From positions 1,302,001 to 1,366,000 of the forward strand of contig NZ_CP110136.1 of the NCBI RefSeq assembly GCF_025979705.1: a stretch of DNA of 64,000 bases. The letters run 5' to 3'. Numbering within the stretch: the stretch's first letter is position 1; the number at the start of each line of letters is the position of its first letter. Below the pieces are notes generated by a model. The model was not told the DNA's origin. It saw nothing but the letters and a program-made list of their open reading frames with translations, and ran no database searches. Origin of the DNA: Hymenobacter sp. YIM 151858-1 (GTDB lineage: Bacteria > Bacteroidota > Bacteroidia > Cytophagales > Hymenobacteraceae). Both the position numbers and the translations under genes were made by a program. Of the stretch, positions 35,239 through 42,848 are shown one piece after another.

Positions 35239-37044
35239 CTAGCTCGGCAATTGCAGCCACTTGCGGCGCACGGCCAGCTGCTCCGGCGTGGCGTTGTCGG
35301 CCATTTCGATGCGGTACTTGGCGGCGGTGCTGGCCAGCAGCGGAAACGACAGTTCGCGCAGCTGCCCGTCGCGCGCTACCAGCAGCTTCACGGTGCTGCC
35401 CACGGGGCGGGCGGCCATGTAGCGGTTGATGTCGTCGGTTACGCGCATGCCGTCGAGGGCCAGAATTTCGTCGCCCACGTTCAGGCCGCCCTGCCACGCG
35501 CTGCCGTCGCGCACCACGCCGGTTACCGTGGGCCGGCCGTTGTTGGCCGACACGCTGGCACCTAGGGCGGCTTCGGGCTGGCCGGCGGTGTTTGTCAGGC
35601 GCAGGCCCGCATAACCCAGGGCGCCTTCGTAATCGAGGCGCACGGTGCCGTACACCGAGCGTTTAAAGAAATCGTCGAAACGGCGGCCGGCTACTTTGGC
35701 CACGGCATCCTGAAACTCCTCGTCGCGGAAGCCGCGCTTTTGCTTCACGTAGTACTCGTCGTAGAGGTAGCGCATCACGTCGTCGAGGCTTTTCTGGCCT
35801 TTCGTGGCGTTGATAATCATCAGATCGAGCACGGCCCCGATAACCTCGCCCTTGTCGTAGTAGCTGATGCCGGTGTTGGCCGAGTTCTCGTTGGGCCGGT
35901 AGTACTTAATCCAGGCATCAAAGCTCGACTCGGCTGCCGATTGCTCGCGGTTGCCGGGCGTGTTCTCCACGCGCGTAATGCCGGTGGCCAGCTGATCGAG
36001 GTACTGCTGCGGCTTCTGGAAGCCGGCGCGCTGCACAATCAGGTTCGAGAAATACTCGGTGCCGCCTTCGCTCAGCCACAGCATGCGCGTGTAGTTCTCC
36101 TGGTCGTAGTCGAACGGACCCAGGGCGATGGGGCGGATGCGCTTCACGTTCCAGAGGTGGAAGTACTCGTGCGCCGCCAGGCCCAGCAGGCCCATGTAGC
36201 CGGCCTCGGAGTTGTAGGCGTTGCGCGATACTTGCAGCGTAGTCGAGAACAAGTGCTCCAGGCCGCCGCCCCCGCGCTCCAGGTTGTGCACGATAAACAG
36301 GTACCGGTCGAGCGGATTGCGGCCCACCACCTTCTGCGAGGTTTCGCAAATGCGCTTGAAGTCCTCGGTGATGCGCTGCTCGTCGTAGTTGCCGGGGCCG
36401 TACATGGCAATGCGGTGCGGCGTGCCGTTGGCCTCAAACGTCAGCTCCTTGTGGTTGCCGATTTCGATGGGCGAATCGGCCAGCTCGTCGTAGTTGCTCG
36501 ACTGGAACGTGAACGTGGGCCCGTTGCCGGCCGGCTTCAGGCTCGTCGATACTTTGCTCCAGCCCTGGGCCGGGCGCACCTCCAGCGTGCTCGGCAGCTG
36601 CTTTTGCTGCGCCGGGTACATAAACACGCTCGAGCCGTTGAGGTAGCCGTGCGAGGCATCCACGAAGCTGGTACGCACGCTCAGCTCGTTGGCGTACACG
36701 CGGTAGCGCACCGTAATGTTCTTTTGGCCGGCGTGCTCAATCCGCCAGGTATTCTTATCGATTTTGCTGACGCCCAGGTTTTTGCCACCCGCGCTGGCCG
36801 CAAAGCCCTCCACGTTTTTGGCAAACTCGCGCACCAGGTACGAGCCCGGTGCCCACACCGGCATTTTTACATCGGTGCTGCGGCCCGTAAAGCCGCTCAG
36901 TTGCATTTCGACCTCGAAGTAGTGCGTTTGCGGCGCCGGCATGGCCAGCACGTAGCGCAGGGCCGGCGCAGCCAGCACGGGTGCGCTGCCCAATAGCACC
37001 ACCAGGGCGGTGGCACCTAGGCGGCGCTTGGTTAATTGAAACAT
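35239..37044 (-). CDS. M61 family metallopeptidase with PDZ domain
   Basis: A 601-residue exported zinc aminopeptidase of the glycyl aminopeptidase family. A signal peptide (ALVVLLGSAPVLAAP) is followed by the N-terminal beta domain (YVLAMPAPQTHYFEVEMQL). The catalytic domain carries His292-Glu293-x-x-His296 in AAHEYFHLWNVKRIRP, with the third ligand probably the Glu in LSEGGTEYF. A C-terminal PDZ domain (about 490-580) shows GLNVGDEILALDG. I start at 37044 for the signal peptide. The next gene diverges after 188 bases. It probably acts in the periplasm or at the cell surface. Confidence 0.94.
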   Translation of the reverse strand: MFQLTKRRLGATALVVLLGSAPVLAAPALRYVLAMPAPQTHYFEVEMQLSGFTGRSTDVKMPVWAPGSYLVREFAKNVEGFAASAGGKNLGVSKIDKNTWRIEHAGQKNITVRYRVYANELSVRTSFVDASHGYLNGSSVFMYPAQQKQLPSTLEVRPAQGWSKVSTSLKPAGNGPTFTFQSSNYDELADSPIEIGNHKELTFEANGTPHRIAMYGPGNYDEQRITEDFKRICETSQKVVGRNPLDRYLFIVHNLERGGGGLEHLFSTTLQVSRNAYNSEAGYMGLLGLAAHEYFHLWNVKRIRPIALGPFDYDQENYTRMLWLSEGGTEYFSNLIVQRAGFQKPQQYLDQLATGITRVENTPGNREQSAAESSFDAWIKYYRPNENSANTGISYYDKGEVIGAVLDLMIINATKGQKSLDDVMRYLYDEYYVKQKRGFRDEEFQDAVAKVAGRRFDDFFKRSVYGTVRLDYEGALGYAGLRLTNTAGQPEAALGASVSANNGRPTVTGVVRDGSAWQGGLNVGDEILALDGMRVTDDINRYMAARPVGSTVKLLVARDGQLRELSFPLLASTAAKYRIEMADNATPEQLAVRRKWLQLPS

Positions 37045-37232
37045 GTGTTCAGGGAAAGGAGGAGTGAAATGGGTGCGGAAGGCGAAATGTGCTACTGACA
37101 ACCCCACGCACCCGGGGGCTGCAAAGCCGGCGTGAATATACCCAGCCCGGCCGTGCGCAACGCACTTGCCGGCGGCTTCGTTAGCAGCTTCAGCCGCCGC
37201 ACCTGCAACCACACCGGGCGGTTGGCACGATT

Positions 37233-37790
37233 ATGCGTTACATCTGGCTGATGTTTGGAATTTGCATGACCCTGCTGCTGGCCCTGTGGGCCTGGCCGCG
37301 CCTCAGCCCCACCGCGCCCGTACCCGCCTCCGGCGACTTGCCCCCCGTGCGGGCCGTGGTGTACCGCGCCGCCACCGGCACTGCCCCCGTTACCCGCCCC
37401 GATAGCGTGGTGCGCTTTGCCCTGCGCCAGCTCGGCAAGCCCTATTGCTACGCCGGCACCACGCCCCAAGGCGGTTTCGACTGCTCGGGCTTCCTGACGT
37501 ACGTGTACAACCAGTTTGGTGTGGAGGTACCGCACTCCTCGGCCCTTCAGTACAAAACCGGCCAGCCCGTAGCCCGGCAGCAGGCCCGCAAAGGCGACCT
37601 GATCATTTTTACGGGCACGGCGCAGGGCAGCACCACGCCCGGCCACGCGGGCATCGTTATTTCGGAACCCGGCCAGCCCTTGCGCTTCGTGCACTCGTCC
37701 TCGTCGCGCCGCGACCCGGGCGTAAAAATCAGCCAGGTCGACGGCACCGACTACGAGCGCCGCTTCCTGGGTGTGAGGCGGGTACTATAG
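37233..37790 (+). CDS. NlpC/P60 family cell-wall hydrolase
   Basis: A 185-residue peptidoglycan endopeptidase. An N-terminal hydrophobic segment (WLMFGICMTLLLALWAW) is a signal anchor or signal peptide. The catalytic domain (about 60-185) has Cys84 in GGFDCSGFLTYVYNQ, His in TPGHAGIVIS and a third polar residue in FVHSSSSRRDPGV. GKPYCYAGTTPQGGFDCSG is the standard NlpC entry motif. It diverges from the M61 peptidase gene. It is followed by the second REP pair. Confidence 0.93.
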   Translation: MRYIWLMFGICMTLLLALWAWPRLSPTAPVPASGDLPPVRAVVYRAATGTAPVTRPDSVVRFALRQLGKPYCYAGTTPQGGFDCSGFLTYVYNQFGVEVPHSSALQYKTGQPVARQQARKGDLIIFTGTAQGSTTPGHAGIVISEPGQPLRFVHSSSSRRDPGVKISQVDGTDYERRFLGVRRVL

Positions 37791-37867
37791 CGGTGCTCGG
37801 CGCTGACGCGGCACGCGCCAAGGCGCGCTTCCGGGTAGCTGAGGAGTGGCACTAGGGAACAATGGCA

Positions 37868-38096
37868 CTGGCGCGAGTCTTAGCGCCTTCGGCGCGCGAC
37901 TCGTGCCAGCAACATGGAAAGGAGTCTCCAGACTCCCGGGCGTTGCACGGCACCTAGGGAACAGCTTGCCTGCACAGGCTGCCTAACGTTATCATTGCTG
38001 ATGGCACCTAGGCCACGTCGTTCACGGCACGGGAGTTAGAAACTCCCCTCCATGCTGCGGCACGAGTAGCGCGCTTCGCGCTAAAACTCGCGCCAG
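37868..38096. repeat. Second REP pair forming a large interrupted palindrome
   Basis: Two REP hairpins, 37868-37909 and, inverted, 38057-38096, share the GGCGCGAGT...ACTCG...CCAG core of the array at 18.3-18.9 kb. Between them, a further inverted segment (GGAGTCTCCAGACTCCCG with GGGAGTTAGAAACTCCCC) makes the whole 230-bp element an imperfect palindrome. Two CCTAGG sites lie within it. No transposase is adjacent, so it was probably moved in trans. Confidence 0.75.
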
Positions 38097-38701
38097 TAGC
38101 CTAGCAAGCTGCTAAATCAAGCCGACCAACGAGCGGTATACAAACAGCGAGGCCCGGTTGCCTTCACAGGTAACCGGGCCTCTAATCCTGTGGCCATCTT
38201 ACCAAGCGACCAGCCCGGGGACACCGGAGTGGTCATCTTAGGCGAAGACCTGCCGTAATGTGAGAGTGCATACGCATCCCCACGACACTTGAGTGTTACG
38301 CGCGTCCGGCGGTGAGGCGGACAACATTACTCAGGCTTGGCAGGATGGATTTGGGACTACTGGACATTGTACACCTCCTTTCTCGTTAGTAAAACATCTC
38401 CCCAGGGGCGCTACCGACAACACGGGTCCGCTAGCTGGGGCTGTAGCACTCGCTACGGTCACTAAAGTTATATGGGATACGTTTGGTTCAAAATAAAAAC
38501 CGCTTTTTCTAACCCATTGAGCCAACTTTTATAGCATGCGGCTGAATGTCAGCCCATTTATTTTTTCTGGTTGCCGCGCACCAGCTTCGGGCCCTAGGTA
38601 TTGGTACGCTACTTGTGTATCTATGCCCAGCCTGCATGTTGCAGAGTTGAGTTTCTTTTGCATATTTTTCCCTCCCAACCCCTTTTCACACCCTTATTTT
38701 A
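38097..38701. other. Intergenic region of unknown content, lower GC
   Basis: This 605-bp region has no recognised gene. A perfect 11-bp hairpin (GAGGCCCGGTT / AACCGGGCCTC) spans 38149-38182. A short GTG-initiated frame at 38293-38496 would encode 67 residues with a hydrophobic stretch (GPLAGAVALATVTKVIW). The minus strand also has an open frame of 64 codons (38331-38525). From 38460 onward it becomes AT-rich and likely holds the promoter of the DUF2147 gene. A structured RNA, a small peptide gene or a decayed mobile element are all possible. Confidence 0.4.
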
Positions 38702-39148
38702 ATGATGAAGAAACTGCTCCTGTGCCTGGCCTTACTGCTGGGCTTTGTAGGTGTAGCCTCGGCGCAAAGCCTGTCCCCGCTTGGGGTATGGACGAACAGC
38801 GAGAAGAAGGCCACCTTCGAGATTTACCAGTGCGGCAACGGCAAAAAACTCTGCGGCAAAATCGTGTCGCTGACCACGCCCAACGACCCCAAAACCGGCA
38901 AGCCCAAAACCGACTCGCAGAACCCCGACCCCAAGCTGCGCAGCCGCCCGCGCCTGGGCCTGGTATTCATGCAAGGGTTTGAGTACGACGAAGCCAACAA
39001 GTGGGACGACGGCAAGATTTACGACCCCGAAACGGGCAAAACCTACTCCTGCTACATGAAGATGCTCAACGCCAACACCATGGAAGTGAAGGGCTACATC
39101 GGTATTTCGATGATTGGCCGCTCGCAAACCTGGACGCGCGTGAAGTAA
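38702..39148 (+). CDS. Secreted DUF2147 family protein
   Basis: A 148-residue exported protein of the DUF2147 family. The signal peptide (MMKKLLLCLALLLGFVGVASA) precedes the single domain, which begins LGVWTNSEKKATFEIYQCG and contains KLCGKIVSL, NPDPKLRSRPRLGLVFM, KWDDGKIYDPETGKTYSCYM and a C-terminal GYIGISMIGRSQTWTR. The family is a small beta-barrel of unknown function found in many Gram-negative bacteria. A paralogue follows 121 bases downstream, after its own hairpin and promoter element. Confidence 0.92.
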   Translation: MMKKLLLCLALLLGFVGVASAQSLSPLGVWTNSEKKATFEIYQCGNGKKLCGKIVSLTTPNDPKTGKPKTDSQNPDPKLRSRPRLGLVFMQGFEYDEANKWDDGKIYDPETGKTYSCYMKMLNANTMEVKGYIGISMIGRSQTWTRVK

Positions 39149-39170
39149 GCCCGCTGAACTTACGGCCGAT

Positions 39171-39211
39171 GCCGCCCGTTTCGGAGTACCGGAGCGGGCG
39201 GCTTCTGCTTT
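39171..39211 (+). terminator. Weak terminator between DUF2147 genes
   Basis: GCCGCCCG and CGGGCGGC form an 8-bp stem; the downstream T tract (TTCTGCTTTT) is imperfect. Confidence 0.6.
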
Positions 39212-39230
39212 TAATAGGCCCGCAGTTTCT

Positions 39231-39238
39231 TACCTTGG
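39231..39238 (+). promoter_or_regulatory. Putative -7 element of the second DUF2147 gene
   Basis: TACCTTGG fits TAnnTTnG and lies 32 bases before the GTG start at 39270, supporting that start over the TTG at 39249. Confidence 0.5.
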
Positions 39239-39269
39239 CCTTACGCCCTTGACCAAACCCCTACCCCTC

Positions 39270-39749
39270 GTGAAAGCCATTCGAGTACTTCCGCTGCTGC
39301 TGGCCCTGGCGCTGGCACCGTGGGGGCAGCTGTTTGCCCAGCCGGCGGCCATGCCCCTGGGCGTGTGGGCCGATGAGCAGGGCGAAAGCCACATCGAGCT
39401 CTACCGCTGCGGCGAGCAGCTGTGCGGCAAAATCGTGAACCTGCAGCAGCCCAACGACGCCGAGGGCCACCCCCGCCTCGATGTGCACAACCCCGACCCC
39501 AAAAAACGCACCCAGCCGCACCTAGGGCTGGTGGTGCTGCAAAACCTGCGCTACGACGCCGGCAGCAACCGCTGGGACGGCGGCGAAATCTACGACCCCG
39601 AAAACGGCCGCACCTACTCCTGCTTTGTGCGCCAACTAGGCCCCGATAAGCTCGAAGTGAAAGGCTACATCGGTTTTGCGCTGGTGGGCCGCTCGCAGTA
39701 CTGGACGCGCGTACGCAAAGCCACTGCCGAGGAAGCAGCGCCGAAGTAA
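39270..39749 (+). CDS. Secreted DUF2147 family protein, tandem paralogue
   Basis: A 159-residue DUF2147 protein paralogous to the gene just upstream. I propose a GTG start at 39270, giving a compact signal peptide (KAIRVLPLLLALALAPWGQLFA). A TTG at 39249 would add 7 residues but lies only 11 bases after the -7 element. Shared motifs are LGVWADEQGESHIELYRCG, QLCGKIVNL, NPDPKKRTQPHLGLVVL, GEIYDPENGRTYSCF and GYIGFALVGRSQYWTR. The two may act together or be differently regulated, since a terminator and promoter lie between them. Confidence 0.88.
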   Translation: MKAIRVLPLLLALALAPWGQLFAQPAAMPLGVWADEQGESHIELYRCGEQLCGKIVNLQQPNDAEGHPRLDVHNPDPKKRTQPHLGLVVLQNLRYDAGSNRWDGGEIYDPENGRTYSCFVRQLGPDKLEVKGYIGFALVGRSQYWTRVRKATAEEAAPK

Positions 39750-39795
39750 ACGGTTTAAACTATTTGGCTGAGCGGGTGTTTTTGGCCTGTTCGAC

Positions 39796-40401
39796 GTGCT
39801 TTATACCGGCTTGTTTCGCTTCCTCCAACAACTACTCAAGGGCCAGTCGGCCCCTACCGACTGGCACCCGCTCCAACGCTCGGCGGCGGAGCTAAAGGCC
39901 TATGCGCAGTGGGTGCAGGAGAAGGTGTACCTGAATTGGCTTAACCCCTATTTCAAGGCCTACCACTACACCAAAGCCGGCCTGCCCCCCGGCCCCAAGG
40001 GCCTGCGCGTGCAGCTCGTGGAGGGCTGCGGCCAACAGGGCGCCCTGCTGTTCTACGACCCCAGTATCGGCCCGCACAACTTCCGGCACCTGTTCGATTT
40101 GATCCGCGACCGTACGCTGCCGCTCGGCTACCACCTTTCTACCTCCGATGTGCGCACGCGCAAGCACCCGCGCTACACCGAAACCATTGCCAAGCACTTC
40201 CTCAAGCCCAACCCCACCTGCTGCCCCGATACCGGCCGCTGCGAACAACGCTTCGGCACCGTAGCGGTCGATATGATCAGCCTGAACGGCCACCCGGGCT
40301 TTATCCGGCTGGTGTGCAACCCCATCCAGGATGCCATGTTTTGCCCGGCCGAGTCGTTCGACAAGCTGATGGAAGCCGTGTTTCACGTGCCTATCGTGTA
40401 G
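39796..40401 (+). CDS. Protein of unknown function with cysteine-rich centre
   Basis: A 201-residue predicted cytoplasmic protein, GTG start. It has no signal peptide or membrane helix. The N-terminal part is helical with aromatic residues (YAQWVQEKVYLNWLNPYFKAYHYT). The middle has a beta-like GLRVQLVEGCGQQGALLFYDPS and a positively charged helix. A motif CCPDTGRCEQRFGTV lies near residue 145, followed by HPGFIRLVCNPIQDAMFCP. The cysteines could bind a metal. I do not recognise the family. The inverted repeat at 40447 follows. Confidence 0.65.
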   Translation: MLYTGLFRFLQQLLKGQSAPTDWHPLQRSAAELKAYAQWVQEKVYLNWLNPYFKAYHYTKAGLPPGPKGLRVQLVEGCGQQGALLFYDPSIGPHNFRHLFDLIRDRTLPLGYHLSTSDVRTRKHPRYTETIAKHFLKPNPTCCPDTGRCEQRFGTVAVDMISLNGHPGFIRLVCNPIQDAMFCPAESFDKLMEAVFHVPIV

Positions 40402-40446
40402 CGCCCGCAGCCGGCACATAAAGCGTGTGGACAGTAAGTAAAAAGG

Positions 40447-40539
40447 CGTCATGCTGAGCTTGTCGAAGCATCTCTACCGCTTCGCCAGATACTAATCCCA
40501 ACGAAGCGGGAGAGATGCTTCGACAAGCTCAGCATGACG
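40447..40539. repeat. Near-perfect 38-bp inverted repeat (MITE/REP-like family 2)
   Basis: The arm 40447-40484, starting CGTCATGCTGAGCTTGTCGA, is matched by its reverse complement at 40502-40539 with one mismatch and a 17-base spacer. The same arm sequence recurs in altered form at 50731, 50901 and 53078. A hairpin of this length at a gene end would form in transcripts and might protect or terminate them. Confidence 0.88.
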
Positions 40540-40642
40540 GACTAATGGAGGCGAATGCCTATTGATCTGGCGTACCACACGCCCTAGGGCTTGGCCGCGG
40601 CGGCCCTAGGTGCGGGCCGCAGTTGGCCCGGCCGGCAGGTAA

Positions 40643-42667
40643 TTAGTCGAGCTTAACGAAGCGCATCCATTGCTCGTCGGTGGTCAGGCGCACGAAGTAC
40701 ACGCCCGCGGCCAGCCCCCGCACGCTTACGGTTGGGTTGGCCGGTTGCAGGGTTTGGCGGCGCACCACCCGGCCGCGCACATCCACCACCAGCACCTCGG
40801 CGGCCTGCCGCAAGCCGGCTTGCACCACCACGTTGTCGGTGGCGGGGTTGGGGAAGAGCTGCAAGCCGCCGGCCTCGGGCTCGGCCGTGCTCAGGTGGTC
40901 GAGTATCCATTGGTTGGGGTCAACCTCCACGCCCGTAACCGTTTGGCCGGCTGCCACTGGCACCTCAAAGGTTTGCACCGGTTGCGTTTGCCGCAGCCGC
41001 ACCACCGTCGATTGCCCCGAGGCGTACCGGATCAGGTAATCCACCTCGGTATCGAAAAACGGCGTAACGGTGGGCATGCTCACAGTTTCGGTTACGCGCA
41101 GCGCGAGGTTGTTGCCGGTTTGCCGCCAGCTGGCTTTAAACGTGGGGTAGCCCTCGCCGCGGTACCACTGATCGAAGAAGTATTGCAGCGGGCGGCCGGC
41201 CTCTTGCTCAAAGATGCGCTGCAAATCGCGGGTGCGGGCCGTGCGGTTGCCGTAGGTGCTTTGATAGGTGCGCAAGGCCCTGAAAAACCTGGCGTCGTCG
41301 TTGAGCAGGTAGCGCAGCATGTGCACCACCATGGCGCCTTTTTTGTAGCTCAGCCGCGAGCTGAAGATGCGGCCCACGTTGGTGGTATCGGTGGCGCGCA
41401 CCGAGCCGCCGGGCTGAAACACGTTGGTGCGCGTGGCGGGGTCGAGGGTGTAGCGGGCGGCGGTGCTGGCCTGATCAATCCACTGCCGGGCCTCGGTGGC
41501 CGAGGCAAAGCGCGACAGGGCCAGATACTCGCCGTAGCTGGCAAAGCCTTCGTTCAGCCAGATATCCTCCCAGGCCCCGCAGGTAACGTTGTCGCCAAAC
41601 CATTGGTGGAACAGCTCGTGCGCCGTAAGCGTGAAGGTGAAGCGGTCCTGCGTGGTCATGGTTTGGTGCTCCATGCCCCCGCCGATGGGCGCCATGGCAT
41701 GCCCGTATTTTTCGGCGGCAAACGGGTACAAGCCCACCGGGCCCGAAAAATGCTCGATAAACCCGGGCGTGCGGTCGATTTCGGCCTTGGCGTTGTCGAG
41801 CGTGGCTTGGTTGTAGATGTAGTTGACCACCGGAATGCGCGGCCCGCCCGCCGGGTTGGCGTAATTCACGTACTCCACGTAGGGCCCCACGGCTACCGAA
41901 ATCAGGTAGTAGGCAATGGGGTAGCGCGAGTGCCACTCGTAGCGGCTGCGGCCGTCGGGCAGGGGCGTAACGCGCTTCAGCACCCCGTTGGAGCCTACTT
42001 TGTTGGTGCTGGCCGTGGTAACCCACACCGCGCACGAGTCGGCCTTATCGGTGAGCACCTGCTTGCACGGAAACCACTCGTGGGCGCTGTACGGCTCCGA
42101 TAAGCTCCAGGTAACGTTGGTGCCCGCTACCACGGCCGTGTTCAGGGCGTTGCCGATGGCCGCGGTGTTGCCGTTGGGCGCGGTGCCGCGGTAATAAATG
42201 CGGGCCTCGAACTGCGCGCCCGCGGCCACGGCCTGCGGCAGGGCGGCGGTTACGTCGTGGCCGGCGCGGCGCCAGCCCGGGCTGCGCCGGCCCCCCACCA
42301 CCACCGAGTCGATGAGGTAGCCGCTGCCGTCGGTGGCGTTGCGGTTGTAGAGCTCAAAGGCCAGCGAATCGAGCGGCCGGCCGCTTTTGTTGCGCGCCCG
42401 CAGCAGCACATTCCCGCTCACGGCGCGCGAGTTGTTTTGGAGCGTCAGATCGAGCTTGTAAAACTGCACGTCGTAGCGCTCCATGTTGTCGCGGTGCCGC
42501 AGCGTGGCGCTGGGCCGGCCGAGCGCCGGGCCAGCCAGGCGCGTGCGCACGCACTCCTCGCCGCCGGCGGCCAAATCGGCGGCGCTCAGGCGCGGGGCGG
42601 GTGTTTGAGCCGGGGCAGGCACCACGGTACCTAGGGCCAGCAATAGTAAGGTATGGGTAGCGCGCAT
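40643..42667 (-). CDS. M1 family aminopeptidase with type IX secretion C-terminal domain
   Basis: A 674-residue secreted zinc peptidase. A signal peptide (MRATHTLLLLALGTVVPAPAQ) is followed by the M1 N-terminal beta domain. The catalytic domain has the GGGMEH substrate-recognition motif (GAMEN-like) and His350-Glu351-x-x-His354 with the third ligand Glu373 (HELFHQWFG-x14-NEGFA). The last roughly 75 residues are a type A T9SS sorting domain: LQLFPNPATDNVVV, VVDVRGRVV and GLAAGVYFVRL. It should be exported through the T9SS and attached at the surface or released. The start at 42667 gives the cleaner leader; 42700 is possible. It diverges from another T9SS-type cargo. Confidence 0.94.
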   Translation of the reverse strand: MRATHTLLLLALGTVVPAPAQTPAPRLSAADLAAGGEECVRTRLAGPALGRPSATLRHRDNMERYDVQFYKLDLTLQNNSRAVSGNVLLRARNKSGRPLDSLAFELYNRNATDGSGYLIDSVVVGGRRSPGWRRAGHDVTAALPQAVAAGAQFEARIYYRGTAPNGNTAAIGNALNTAVVAGTNVTWSLSEPYSAHEWFPCKQVLTDKADSCAVWVTTASTNKVGSNGVLKRVTPLPDGRSRYEWHSRYPIAYYLISVAVGPYVEYVNYANPAGGPRIPVVNYIYNQATLDNAKAEIDRTPGFIEHFSGPVGLYPFAAEKYGHAMAPIGGGMEHQTMTTQDRFTFTLTAHELFHQWFGDNVTCGAWEDIWLNEGFASYGEYLALSRFASATEARQWIDQASTAARYTLDPATRTNVFQPGGSVRATDTTNVGRIFSSRLSYKKGAMVVHMLRYLLNDDARFFRALRTYQSTYGNRTARTRDLQRIFEQEAGRPLQYFFDQWYRGEGYPTFKASWRQTGNNLALRVTETVSMPTVTPFFDTEVDYLIRYASGQSTVVRLRQTQPVQTFEVPVAAGQTVTGVEVDPNQWILDHLSTAEPEAGGLQLFPNPATDNVVVQAGLRQAAEVLVVDVRGRVVRRQTLQPANPTVSVRGLAAGVYFVRLTTDEQWMRFVKLD

Positions 42668-42848
42668 AGCATTTGAGGGTGCGGTGGCGCGGGTTGCCAC
42701 CCTTCTTCCTGACCAATGACCCGGCAGCCTTGGCCGGGCTGCAATCTTAAGGCTATTTGGCTATGCAATAAACTACTGATTCTGTTATATTTTGCTGAAG
42801 AAGCTGGCGCTGGCCGGCATTCTGCCTCCCACCCATCGGCTGCTTTGT

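Noticed and set aside
35740-36996. Plus-strand frame of 418 codons
   Set aside because: Antisense to the M61 peptidase with its HExxH motif; no domain features.
38149-38500. Riboswitch or known structured RNA
   Set aside because: I found no consensus core of the common riboswitch classes or of a group II intron; left as unknown.
40670-42103. Plus-strand frame of 477 codons
   Set aside because: Antisense to the M1 peptidase; low-complexity Gly/Val/His composition.
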